64,000 nucleotides of DNA, taken from an uncultured Flavobacteriaceae bacterium (lineage in GTDB: Bacteria; Bacteroidota; Bacteroidia; Flavobacteriales; Flavobacteriaceae). Under the pieces are notes generated by a model. That model had not been told where the DNA came from and made no database searches. It saw only the letters and a program-made list of their open reading frames with translations. Positions 28,050 to 36,739 of the stretch are shown in pieces. A program made the translations under genes and the position numbers. Numbering within the stretch: position 1 is the stretch's first letter; every line of letters begins with the position of its first letter. The DNA lies in the NCBI GenBank assembly GCA_947501845.1, contig CANMXP010000011.1, positions 62,001 to 126,000 of the forward strand. Reading direction: 5' to 3'.

Positions 28050-29071
28050 ACAATATCTGAAAAAGATAGTTTATCAAATTTCTTTTTGTCAACTTTAAGT
28101 TTTTTTCCAATAATAGTATTCCATTCCATCGGAGAAATACCGTCACCAGGACGTAACGCAATTATATCGTCATTGCTTATAATATGGCCTTTTGCTAGGT
28201 TTTTATTTAAATGAATGCTTTTTCTTGCAATTGCAATATTTTTCATTTCACTCTCACTCGGCATTTTTAAACCGTCACCACTCATGGCTAGTTCTATATT
28301 TCTAATAGCTTTTACCATTGCTTTCAAATCATCAGGTTCTAATGATGCGGCATGATCTGGTCCAGATAAATTTCTATTTAATGTAAAATGTTTTTCAATA
28401 ATTCTAGCACCTAAAGCAACTGCCGCAACTGGAACTTCAATACCTAATGTATGATCCGAATACCCTATTTCAACATCAAAATTATCTTTAATAGACAGCA
28501 TGGCCTTTAAATTCACATCTTTCATAGGAGTTGGATATTCGGTATTGCAATGCAAAATAGAAATCATTTCCTTTGAAATTCCAAATTGAAACAAAACATC
28601 AAGCGCTTGTTTAATTTCATGTTCGGTACACATACCGGTAGACATAATAACCGGTTTACCACACAAAGCAATCGCTTTCAAATAGGGATAATTTGTTATT
28701 TCTCCACTGGGAATTTTAAATAATTCCAATCCTAAATCATTTAAATAGGTAACTCCTTCAACATCAAATGCGGTAGAGAAAAACTTGTTTTTTTTCTCAT
28801 TGCAATACCTCATTAATTCTAAATGATCATTGTGACTCAACTCTAGCTTTTTTAGCATATTATATTGAGAATCATCACCATCATTTATATTTGCATGCTG
28901 ATAACTAGCTTTTTTCGCTGTTTTGCTAACAAGCTTGTCTGCTTTAAACGTTTGAAATTTAACGTAATCTACCCCTGCCTCAACTGCAACATCTATTAGC
29001 TTTTTTGCAGTTTGAATATCTCCGTTATGATTTACTCCTGCTTCTGCTATTATGATTACTTTATTTTTCAT
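28046..29071 (-). CDS. legI: Nonulosonic acid synthase (LegI/NeuB-like)
   Basis: Condenses phosphoenolpyruvate with the 6-deoxy-mannosamine derivative to give the nine-carbon acid. The 341-residue protein shows IIAEAGVNHNGD at 7-18, YVKFQTFKADKLV, IPSGEITNYP, MSTGMCTEHEI, and GYSDHTLGIEVPVAAVALGA with EKHFTLNR. It ends in an SAF (antifreeze-like) domain at about 285-341. Length and order are standard. It is coupled to legG and legH by 4-bp overlaps. Confidence 0.93.
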   Translation of the reverse strand: MKNKVIIIAEAGVNHNGDIQTAKKLIDVAVEAGVDYVKFQTFKADKLVSKTAKKASYQHANINDGDDSQYNMLKKLELSHNDHLELMRYCNEKKNKFFSTAFDVEGVTYLNDLGLELFKIPSGEITNYPYLKAIALCGKPVIMSTGMCTEHEIKQALDVLFQFGISKEMISILHCNTEYPTPMKDVNLKAMLSIKDNFDVEIGYSDHTLGIEVPVAAVALGARIIEKHFTLNRNLSGPDHAASLEPDDLKAMVKAIRNIELAMSGDGLKMPSESEMKNIAIARKSIHLNKNLAKGHIISNDDIIALRPGDGISPMEWNTIIGKKLKVDKKKFDKLSFSDIV

Positions 29072-29691
29072 ATTTCTCTTGATGGATTTCCAACAATTTT
29101 TTTCCCATCTAGTACATCTTTTATAATTACTGAACCCGCTCCAATAATAACATCTTTGCCAATATTGATTCCTTGTTTTATTACTGCGTTTGCTCCAACA
29201 AAACTTCTCTCTCCAATAATTACTTTACCTGCTAAAACAGCGCCTGGCGCTATATGAACGGCGTCCTCTAAAACACATTCGTGTTCAATTACACAACCTG
29301 TATTTAATATTACATTTTTCCCAATTACAGCAAGTGCATTAACAGACACATTTCTGTTTATAAAAGTACCGCTTCCAATAACCGAATTCTTAGAAACAGA
29401 AGCCGATGAATGAATAATGGTCTTAATTATCTGCTTTTTATCTTCGATTAGCTTGGCAATATTTTGTCGTAACCTATTGTCTCCAATCCCTAAAATAAAG
29501 GAACTATTTTCTCTCCATCCAACAAAGTTATCATCCTTTTCGAAACCAAAATAATCTAATTTAAAAGGGTTTAATACGGCCTCCTTCTTATCCGAATATC
29601 CTTTTATAGAAATTCCATTTTCCAGTGCTGTCTCTGCAACTACAAAGGCATGTCCTGAATATCCGATAAGAATTGTGGCATTATCTAACAC
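29068..29691 (-). CDS. legH: PglD/NeuD-like sugar N-acetyltransferase (LegH role)
   Basis: A 207-residue acetyltransferase with an N-terminal PglD-like Rossmann part (ILIGYSGHAFVVAETAL) that binds the NDP-amino sugar and a left-handed beta-helix from about 90 to 195 (hexapeptides such as VIGSGTFINRNV, IGKNVILNTG, PGAVLAGKVIIGERSFVG). In the pathway it would acetylate the 4-amino group made by LegC. Its start overlaps legC by 11 bp. It could alternatively be a NeuD-like O-acetyltransferase. Confidence 0.87.
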   Translation of the reverse strand: MLDNATILIGYSGHAFVVAETALENGISIKGYSDKKEAVLNPFKLDYFGFEKDDNFVGWRENSSFILGIGDNRLRQNIAKLIEDKKQIIKTIIHSSASVSKNSVIGSGTFINRNVSVNALAVIGKNVILNTGCVIEHECVLEDAVHIAPGAVLAGKVIIGERSFVGANAVIKQGINIGKDVIIGAGSVIIKDVLDGKKIVGNPSREI

Positions 29692-30823
29692 TACTTGGAA
29701 TATTAACGATTCTTTCTTCTAAAAACAAAGCATTTACTTGTTCATCTTTCTGACAGTCTTGATACATGGGTAAACGAAACATCAATTGCCATATTGGCCT
29801 AGTCATTACGTTTTCATTATTTGTTGTTTTTAAAAATAAATCACGTTCTTGTTTATTTTCTAATTCGACACACATCAGCCAATAATTGGCTTTTGTTTCG
29901 GGAGTTTCTGTTCTAAAGCAAATTCCTTTATTGCTAAAAAAGGATTTATATTCTTGGGCTAAATCCCTCTTGTTTTCTAAAAACCCATTTAGCTGTTCTA
30001 ATTGCGCACAAGCCAAAGCCGCATTTAAATTGGGCATTCTATAATTGTACCCTAATTCATCATGTATATATTCATAAGGATGCGGAATTTTGGCAGTAGT
30101 AGTTAAATATTTACCTTTTTCTCCTAATGCTAAGTTATTCGTAACAATAGCACCTCCACCGCCACTTGTAACTATTTTATTTCCATTAAACGAAAAAACA
30201 CCTAAATCCCCAAAACTTCCTGTTGGCTTTCCTTTGTATTCACTACCCAGTGATTCAGCAGCGTCTTCAACCACAGGAATTTTCCATCGTTTACAAACCC
30301 GTATCAAATCATCTAAATGAACTGAAAAACCAAATGTATGCATTGGGACACAAGCGCTTATTTTTCGCCCTGACTTTTTATTATAACAGCCATCTTCCCG
30401 CAAATCACCAAATTCTAAAAGAAATTTCTCAACAGCTTTAGGTGATAATCCCATAGTATCCAAATCAACATCTAAAAAAACAGGATGTGCATTACAATAC
30501 GCAATAGCATTTACCGTTGCCACAAAAGTAAGTGCTTGTGTTAATACTTCATCGTTATCTTTAACACTTGCTAATCTCAGTGCTATCTGTATCCCTGCCG
30601 TTCCATTTACGACAGCTACTGTTTTTTTAGTTTTAGTAATCTCACCCATCATCATTTCGAAATCATCTACAAACTTACCCACACTCGATACAAAAGTAGT
30701 GTCTATGCATTCATCAAGATACTTCTTTTCATTGCCATTAAACACAGGCACATGAAGAGGCACAAAGCTGTTTGTTTTATGTTTTTCTTTCACAAAAGAA
30801 ATTACTTCATTAAAATCTGCCAT
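29681..30823 (-). CDS. legC: PLP-dependent LegC-family sugar aminotransferase
   Basis: Transfers an amino group to C4 of the 4-keto-6-deoxy sugar made by LegB. The 380-residue DegT/DnrJ/EryC1 protein has the LegC start VPLHVPVFNGNEKKYLDECID near 21-41, PVVEDAAESLGSEYKGKPTG, and the PLP lysine in FSFNGNKIVTSGGGGAI near 195. The two-base gap to legB and the overlap with legH place it in the operon core. Length matches the LegC family. Confidence 0.92.
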   Translation of the reverse strand: MADFNEVISFVKEKHKTNSFVPLHVPVFNGNEKKYLDECIDTTFVSSVGKFVDDFEMMMGEITKTKKTVAVVNGTAGIQIALRLASVKDNDEVLTQALTFVATVNAIAYCNAHPVFLDVDLDTMGLSPKAVEKFLLEFGDLREDGCYNKKSGRKISACVPMHTFGFSVHLDDLIRVCKRWKIPVVEDAAESLGSEYKGKPTGSFGDLGVFSFNGNKIVTSGGGGAIVTNNLALGEKGKYLTTTAKIPHPYEYIHDELGYNYRMPNLNAALACAQLEQLNGFLENKRDLAQEYKSFFSNKGICFRTETPETKANYWLMCVELENKQERDLFLKTTNNENVMTRPIWQLMFRLPMYQDCQKDEQVNALFLEERIVNIPSSVR

Positions 30824-30825
30824 AA

Positions 30826-32007
30826 TTACATTTTTGAATCTAAATATTTCCCTGTTTCCTTATGCCCAAAATTAGGAATTAAATCATGAAATAAATCAAC
30901 GATCATTTCTTTTGTCCAAGAAAGACTAGATTTCATTAAACCAATTTGATTTGTGAAATTTTCTAGTTTTGGTTGATCGAAATCTGCTTTATTTTTTATT
31001 ATACCTAAATTTTCAAAACGATCCATATCTAATATCTCATTATCTGTATAAAACTCTTCAAAATCTTTTTCGCCAGTCGTATTACTACCTGTAAATAAAC
31101 AAGGCCATTTTTTTTGAGCAATTAATTCATCTCCTTTACCTCGAGCCTCATCTTCAGTAGTACATAAATAAGGTTCGTATCCAATTTCTGCTAAATATTT
31201 AATTGCTATATCTGCAAAAGATATCAGGTTTAAATTTTCATCTAATTTAGGAAAGAAAATATCTCTATTTTCGCCAAATATACAAGACATCAAACATAAT
31301 TCCCCTGATTCTTCGGGTGTTACAAAATATCGTTTGATATCGTTTGGCGCTACAATAGGTTGCTTCTTTTGAATACGCTGGTTAAATCCATGTAAAAGAG
31401 AACCATCTGAAAAGGCAACGTTTGCAAAACGAGCAGTTGAAATTTTTATTTGTTTACTTTTACGCATCAAATACATTTCCATAATACGCTTAGAAGCTCC
31501 CATCATATTTACAGGGTTTGCTGCTTTATCAGTAGATACACAAAAATATTTTTTAGTATCATTTTCAATACATTGTTCTAATGTTTTCTCTGTGTTAAAA
31601 ATATTGACATCAATCATTCTCATCAAAGTAAAAACATCTTTTTCACTTCTTACATGCTTTAAAGCAGATAAATTTAATACATAATCAAACTTCCCATCTG
31701 CTTTAATAAAAGCATCATATTCTACGGAACCAATATCTAAAGCAAAAGTTTGAAAATCACCTTCGATATAGCCATAAGAACTTCTTAAATCTCTAACCAA
31801 TTCTACCATATTGTTTTCACTAATGTCCACAACATGAAGTTTCTTCGGATTTCTTTTAAATATTTCTTTTGTTACTGCCTGCCCTATTGTACCAGCTCCG
31901 CCAATCACCAAAAAAGAAGAACTTGACAGAATACTTTTAAGTTCATTTTCATATTTATTAATATCAATATCAAACAATTTATTTTTTCTACCAATTAAGT
32001 TTAACAT
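30826..32007 (-). CDS. legB: NDP-GlcNAc 4,6-dehydratase (LegB-like)
   Basis: First dedicated enzyme of the nonulosonate pathway: dehydrates a nucleotide-linked GlcNAc to the 4-keto-6-deoxy form. The 393-residue extended SDR has VIGGAGTIGQAVTKEIF near 34-50, LSALKHVRSEKD, and CVSTDKAANPVNMMGASKRIME carrying the catalytic region. The C-terminal 100 residues are longer than in FlaA1/PseB types, as usual for LegB. It heads the operon after a 398-bp non-coding stretch, so a promoter lies there. Confidence 0.9.
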   Translation of the reverse strand: MLNLIGRKNKLFDIDINKYENELKSILSSSSFLVIGGAGTIGQAVTKEIFKRNPKKLHVVDISENNMVELVRDLRSSYGYIEGDFQTFALDIGSVEYDAFIKADGKFDYVLNLSALKHVRSEKDVFTLMRMIDVNIFNTEKTLEQCIENDTKKYFCVSTDKAANPVNMMGASKRIMEMYLMRKSKQIKISTARFANVAFSDGSLLHGFNQRIQKKQPIVAPNDIKRYFVTPEESGELCLMSCIFGENRDIFFPKLDENLNLISFADIAIKYLAEIGYEPYLCTTEDEARGKGDELIAQKKWPCLFTGSNTTGEKDFEEFYTDNEILDMDRFENLGIIKNKADFDQPKLENFTNQIGLMKSSLSWTKEMIVDLFHDLIPNFGHKETGKYLDSKM

Positions 32008-32405
32008 ATTTATAATCTATATTATTTTGTACATAGTACATTTATTCTAATTGTATATGATGCAATCAACTAACACATTGTTTACTCTAATACTCATTAA
32101 CCGTTCATCTATTATTAAAAAAACGTCACTTATATTCTCTTAAAATTTTATATAACCAACTATTTCATGATTCGTGATAATTTAATCATTATTATTCGAA
32201 ATAAATCAACATCGTATAAGCCTTGTTTTTATATATTAATCTTTTGTATATTTATTAATATCATTTTGTTTATCGAACCTCGTAAATCGCATTTACAATC
32301 CTAACCTAATTTCGTTTGCGTTTCGGACGAATCTTCAATTAACAAATAGACTTTTCTGTAGACCTAAAACATTTAATATCAACGGCAAGTATTTCTTTTC
32401 CTATT
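32008..32405. other. Non-coding interval upstream of legB
   Basis: 398 bp between the legB start and the rfbD stop show no reading frame with protein-like composition and no clear terminator. A small inverted repeat, TGTAC-ATA-GTACA at 32028-32040, lies 20 bp before the legB ATG and could be an operator or part of a promoter. No clean TAnnTTTG box was found. The interval probably separates two transcription units. Confidence 0.35.
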
Positions 32406-33200
32406 TTATTTAAATTTTTCTACTAAAATTGACTTTTTTGGCCTCTTAGCAAAAGTACGATATTTGTTTACTCTAACAAGATTTACATTATTACTAATCT
32501 TATTCTCTCGTAATATTTGTTTAGCAAAATCGTACCAAGTCATAGGTACCCCATCACAAAAATGATATATACCAAAACTGTCATTTTTGGTTTTAATTAA
32601 TTGAATAATATATTTAGATAAATTAATAGTATCTGTTGGGCAGCCTATTTGTTCAACAGTAACTGAAAGGTTTTTTTTTGTTCTTGCTTTTTCTAAAATT
32701 GATCTATAAAAATTTTTACCATATTTTTTGCTATACAACCAAGATGTTCTAATAATAAAATATTTTTTCAATTTTTGCTGAATATATTGTTCCCCTAATA
32801 GTTTAGATTTTCCGTATTCATTAATTGGATTTGGGCTATCATTAATTGTATAGGGTTCATTCTTTTCACCATCAAAAACATAATCAGTTGAAATATGCAT
32901 TAAAACGACATCCTTTTCTTTGCAGATTTCAGCTAAGTTTTTAACCCCTTCCGCATTTACTTTAAAAGCAATTTCAGGAGTTTTTTCTGCCTGCTCAACA
33001 TTGGTATACGCTGCACAGTTTATGCAATAATCGAATTTATTTTTATTAAAAAACAACCTTAACTCTTCGGCTTCAGTGATATCTAATTTTGCCTTAGACA
33101 CAAAAATAAAATTAAGTTCATTCTGATTATTAAAATATAGATCTTCAATGGTTTTACCTAATTGCCCATTAGCTCCTGTTACTAAGATTTTATTGCTCAT
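32406..33200 (-). CDS. rfbD: dTDP-4-dehydrorhamnose reductase (short C-terminus)
   Basis: Last step of dTDP-L-rhamnose synthesis: NADPH reduction of the 4-keto group. The 264-residue protein has VTGANGQLGKTIED at about 5-18, NCAAYTNVEQAE, HISTDYVFDG, YGKSKLLGE with the YxxxK pair, and IRTSWLYS. It ends at KRPKKSILVEKFK, about 20-25 residues earlier than most RfbD proteins, before the usual final helix. It overlaps rfbC by 11 bp. Catalytic parts are intact, so it may still function. Confidence 0.9.
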   Translation of the reverse strand: MSNKILVTGANGQLGKTIEDLYFNNQNELNFIFVSKAKLDITEAEELRLFFNKNKFDYCINCAAYTNVEQAEKTPEIAFKVNAEGVKNLAEICKEKDVVLMHISTDYVFDGEKNEPYTINDSPNPINEYGKSKLLGEQYIQQKLKKYFIIRTSWLYSKKYGKNFYRSILEKARTKKNLSVTVEQIGCPTDTINLSKYIIQLIKTKNDSFGIYHFCDGVPMTWYDFAKQILRENKISNNVNLVRVNKYRTFAKRPKKSILVEKFK

Positions 33201-33741
33201 TTAGAAAATCTTTAAATGAAGATAATTGCTTATCTTTTTCTGATACAATATAATTACTCAAAGAGAAACCCCAATCTATATTCAGATCTTTATCATTGTA
33301 TAAAATACCTGATTCCGATTCTTTATTATAGAAATTATCGCATTTATAAGAAAAAATAGTATCATTCTCTAAAACCAAAAAACCATGTGCAAATCCTTTG
33401 GGAATATAAACTTGTTTGTGATCAATATCATCCAAAATAATTGAAAAATACTTTCCAAAAGTTGGAGAACTTTTTCTAAAATCTATACAAACATCAAGAA
33501 CCTTTCCTTTTATAACTTGTATTAACTTAGCTTGAGCATATTCTCCAGTTTGAAAATGCAGACCTCTTAAAACCCCTCTTGAAGATTTTGATTGATTATC
33601 TTGTACAAAATTAGCTACAACTCCTGTCTCTGCTTCAAAGGTTTTCTTATTAAAACTTTCAAAAAAATAGCCTCTTTCATCTTCAAATACTTCTGGTGTT
33701 AAAACAAAACAACCTTTTAAACCTGTTTCTTCAACTGTCAT
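33190..33741 (-). CDS. rfbC: dTDP-4-dehydrorhamnose 3,5-epimerase
   Basis: A 183-residue cupin enzyme that epimerises dTDP-4-keto-6-deoxyglucose at C3 and C5. Motifs are GCFVLTPEVFEDERGYFFESFN at about 10-31, FVQDNQSKSSRGVLRGLHFQ with the catalytic histidine, VIKGKVLDVCIDFRKSSPTFGK, and VYIPKGFAHGFLVL. Length is standard. It lies 6 bp after rfbA and overlaps rfbD, so it belongs to the rfbBACD unit. Confidence 0.95.
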   Translation of the reverse strand: MTVEETGLKGCFVLTPEVFEDERGYFFESFNKKTFEAETGVVANFVQDNQSKSSRGVLRGLHFQTGEYAQAKLIQVIKGKVLDVCIDFRKSSPTFGKYFSIILDDIDHKQVYIPKGFAHGFLVLENDTIFSYKCDNFYNKESESGILYNDKDLNIDWGFSLSNYIVSEKDKQLSSFKDFLNEQ

Positions 33742-33747
33742 ATTAAA

Positions 33748-34608
33748 TTAATCTATTAGTCGTTGAAGGTATTCTCCATATCCGCTTTTTAGCAATGGCT
33801 GTGCTAATCTACTTAATTGAAGATCGTCAATATATTCCATTTTATAAGCCATTTCTTCAATACAACCTATTTTTAGACCTTGCCGCTCTTCAATGACCTG
33901 AACAAATTGGGACGCTTGCATAAGAGAATTAAACGTTCCCGTATCTAACCATGCAGTACCTTTGTCCAAAATTTCTACATTGAGTAATCCTTCTTCTAAA
34001 TATACTTTATTAATATCTGTTATTTCTAACTCACCCCTTTTGCTGGGCTTCATGTTTTTTGCAAAACCAATTACTCTATTATCATAAAAATAAATCCCTG
34101 GAACAACAAAATTTGATTTTGGTTTTTGAGGTTTTTCTTCAATGGAAATAGCTTTATTGTTCCTATCAAACTCTACAACACCATAGCGTTGAGGGTCTAA
34201 AACGTGATACGCAAAAATAACCCCTCCATTAGGAGTAGTATTAGCTTTCAATATTTGTTCGAGTCCCGATCCATAAAAAATATTGTCCCCTAAAATTAGT
34301 GCCACACTATCTTTTCCAATAAAATCTTCTCCAATTATAAATGCTTCAGCTAAACCATTAGGCGCTTCTTGAACAGCATAGTGAAAGCTACAGCCATAAT
34401 CATCTCCATCTCCTAATAACTCTTTAAATTTTGGTGTATCTTTTGATGTAGAAATAATTAAAATTTCATTTATACCAGCAGACATTAGTGTTGTTAAAGG
34501 ATAATAAATCATAGGTTTATCGTAAACAGGCATGAGTTGTTTGCTTACTACTTTAGTAAGCGGATGCAAACGCGTACCAGACCCTCCTGCTAATATAATT
34601 CCCTTCAT
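33748..34608 (-). CDS. rfbA: Glucose-1-phosphate thymidylyltransferase
   Basis: Makes dTDP-glucose from dTTP and glucose-1-phosphate. From ATG 34608 the 286-residue protein begins [18 protein letters not shown], the family signature, and has [46 protein letters not shown]. An in-frame TTG at 34623 would add five residues not found in the family, and lies in a small hairpin, so ATG is chosen. First enzyme of the rhamnose branch, 6 bp before rfbC. Confidence 0.95.
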   Translation of the reverse strand: MKGIILAGGSGTRLHPLTKVVSKQLMPVYDKPMIYYPLTTLMSAGINEILIISTSKDTPKFKELLGDGDDYGCSFHYAVQEAPNGLAEAFIIGEDFIGKDSVALILGDNIFYGSGLEQILKANTTPNGGVIFAYHVLDPQRYGVVEFDRNNKAISIEEKPQKPKSNFVVPGIYFYDNRVIGFAKNMKPSKRGELEITDINKVYLEEGLLNVEILDKGTAWLDTGTFNSLMQASQFVQVIEERQGLKIGCIEEMAYKMEYIDDLQLSRLAQPLLKSGYGEYLQRLID

Positions 34609-34614
34609 ATATAT

Positions 34615-34632
34615 TTCCTGCAAATGCAGGAA
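34615..34632. repeat. REP-like short hairpin, copy 2
   Basis: TTCCTGCA and TGCAGGAA are perfect reverse complements separated by AA, located between rfbB and rfbA. It closely resembles the hairpin at 1025-1044 (TTCCTGC core). A dispersed palindrome is likelier than a terminator, because both genes belong to one pathway unit and no U run follows in the direction of transcription. Confidence 0.5.
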
Positions 34633-34643
34633 TCTTTTTATAA

Positions 34644-35651
34644 TTAAATGTTATACTTTTTAATATACCAATCAACCGTTTTTCTTATCCCTGTCTCAAA
34701 ATTCTCTTCAGCTTTCCAACCTAACTCTTTTTCAATCTTAGTGGCATCAATAGCGTATCTAAAATCGTGACCAGGTCTGTCTTTAACAAAGGTAATCTGC
34801 TCTTTGTATGATGTGTTTTTTGGTAACTTTTTATCTAAAATATCACAAATTGCATTAGCAATATATAGATTATCTCGTTCGTTCTTACCTCCTATATTAT
34901 ATGTTTCTCCAGAAACTCCTTTACTAAAAGCCAAATCTATGCCCTTACAATGATCCTTAACGTATAACCAATCACGAATATTATCTCCTTTCCCGTAAAT
35001 AGGAATGCTTTCTCCTTTTAACGCTCTTCTAATAATGGTTGGTATTAATTTTTCATCATGCTGCCTTGGCCCATAATTATTTGAACAATTTGTTGTCACA
35101 ACATTCATTCCATAAGTATGAAAATAACTTCTAACAATAAAATCTGAAGACGCTTTTGATGCACTATAAGGACTGTTAGGTGCATATGGTGTCTGTTCAG
35201 TAAACAGCCCTGTATTTCCTAAAGACCCAAAGACCTCATCGGTAGAAATGTGATGAAACCTAGATGTTTCATAACCCTTTTTCACTTTATTTGGTTCGGC
35301 CATCCAATGGTTTTTAGCAACATCTATTAAATTAAATGTTCCTAAAACATTCGTATTTATAAACTCATTTGGTCTTTTTATAGAATTATCTACATGCGAT
35401 TCGGCAGCAAAATGTATAACGCTATTAAAGTTATATTGTTTAAATAAGCTTTCTATTAAAGCTCTATCACAAATATCTCCTTCAACAAACTTATAATTCT
35501 TGTTGCTTTTAATCTCGCTCAGATTAGATAACTCTCCCGCATAAGTAAGTTTGTCTATATTTATTATTTTAATAAGCGGATTTTGTTTTAAAAAGTAAGT
35601 TATAAAGTTAGAGCCTATAAATCCAGCACCTCCAGTTATTAAAATATTCAT
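34644..35651 (-). CDS. rfbB: dTDP-glucose 4,6-dehydratase
   Basis: A 335-residue extended SDR that converts dTDP-glucose to dTDP-4-keto-6-deoxyglucose. It shows [13 protein letters not shown] at 5-17, [37 protein letters not shown] with Yxxx[11 protein letters not shown] and [20 protein letters not shown] [16 protein letters not shown]. It starts directly after the Wzz-like stop without a spacer, showing that chain-length control and rhamnose synthesis are cotranscribed. Confidence 0.96.
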   Translation of the reverse strand: MNILITGGAGFIGSNFITYFLKQNPLIKIINIDKLTYAGELSNLSEIKSNKNYKFVEGDICDRALIESLFKQYNFNSVIHFAAESHVDNSIKRPNEFINTNVLGTFNLIDVAKNHWMAEPNKVKKGYETSRFHHISTDEVFGSLGNTGLFTEQTPYAPNSPYSASKASSDFIVRSYFHTYGMNVVTTNCSNNYGPRQHDEKLIPTIIRRALKGESIPIYGKGDNIRDWLYVKDHCKGIDLAFSKGVSGETYNIGGKNERDNLYIANAICDILDKKLPKNTSYKEQITFVKDRPGHDFRYAIDATKIEKELGWKAEENFETGIRKTVDWYIKKYNI

Positions 35652-36728
35652 TTATACCTTGTCCTTATATTGCTCTAAAAGTTTAATAAATCTTAAACCA
35701 AGCAATACTATAAAAGTAAGCCCTGTTAAAATTATGGCAAAATATCGCTTAGAGCCCATTTTAGTACCGAAAAGCTCTTTTTTATTATCTATAGTTCCAC
35801 TATCTTGTTTGCTTGATGTGATTTCTATGATATGTTCCTTATCAGCTAGTTCTCTCTCTATTTCAACTAATTCTTGTCTTAACTCCAAATCCTTTTTGTA
35901 AAGCTCAAATTCTTTGGAAGAATTTACATTCCCTCTACTGGCAGCTATTGTGATTTGAGCTGGGGAGTCGCTATTGTTTTCTGCCGACTTCACAATCGCT
36001 TTTTGGTAAACAGCTAATAAGGTATCTGATTTAATTAATGATTTAGATATTGCAGCAGCCTGTTCTTTTAATTCTCTCAAATCCTTTTCTTGTCCTCGTT
36101 TAAAATATACATTCGAATCAATATTTGTAATGATCTTGCGAAATACCTTCTTAAAGTTCTTTCTTTCTTTAGCCTTTATGGTAATTTGCTGATATTGATG
36201 ACTATAATCTCTTGAATTTTCTACAAAGGTTTTGTATTCTATCGTTTTTGAAACGGCAGTATCTAATGTTTGAAGGTATCCATCAAACTCCTTGATTCTT
36301 TCGTTCTCGTTAATTAAAGGCTCAATTTCAAAATCTAAAATCGATTTTGCTTCTCCAGATCCAATATCCAAAACCTTTTCTAATGTACCCATATCTTCTT
36401 GTTTCACTAAATCTTTGTAATAACTAATTGTATTATACAGATTCTCTCCAGTATCATAATTCTGCTTCACTGTAATATAAGATTTATAAACAGGCTCAGA
36501 TGTTTTTTCTAAAACTACTCCTAGAATAATACCAGAAATACCAGCAATTACTAATTTCAAAACATGTTTCTTTATAAAAAACACCAACCATACAAAAGCT
36601 AAAAAGAGCTTATTGAATAGGCTACCTATAAAACGGAAAAAATTGTTAAAAGCATTCCCAATTAATTTAAATAATTGCCCTAAATCTACTTCTTCGGATT
36701 GCTGCGGTTGTGGCAAATCTTTACTCAT
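35652..36728 (-). CDS. Wzz-like chain-length determinant protein
   Basis: A 358-residue inner-membrane protein with two membrane helices at about 45-70 and 330-348 flanking a periplasmic region rich in heptad-like charged sequence (about 120-310, coiled-coil prone). After the first helix it has EKTSEPVYKSYITVKQNY, the Wzz-type pattern. Such co-polymerases set glycan chain length with the polymerase. A 45-residue cytoplasmic N-terminus with amphipathic FNNFFRF segment is present; there is no kinase domain. It heads the polysaccharide block in transcription order. Confidence 0.8.
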   Translation of the reverse strand: MSKDLPQPQQSEEVDLGQLFKLIGNAFNNFFRFIGSLFNKLFLAFVWLVFFIKKHVLKLVIAGISGIILGVVLEKTSEPVYKSYITVKQNYDTGENLYNTISYYKDLVKQEDMGTLEKVLDIGSGEAKSILDFEIEPLINENERIKEFDGYLQTLDTAVSKTIEYKTFVENSRDYSHQYQQITIKAKERKNFKKVFRKIITNIDSNVYFKRGQEKDLRELKEQAAAISKSLIKSDTLLAVYQKAIVKSAENNSDSPAQITIAASRGNVNSSKEFELYKKDLELRQELVEIERELADKEHIIEITSSKQDSGTIDNKKELFGTKMGSKRYFAIILTGLTFIVLLGLRFIKLLEQYKDKV

Positions 36729-36739
36729 AATTATATTTG

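Noticed and set aside
34609-34623. TTG start adding five residues to RfbA
   Set aside because: The family begins with MKGIILAGG, encoded at ATG 34608, and the extension falls in a palindrome.
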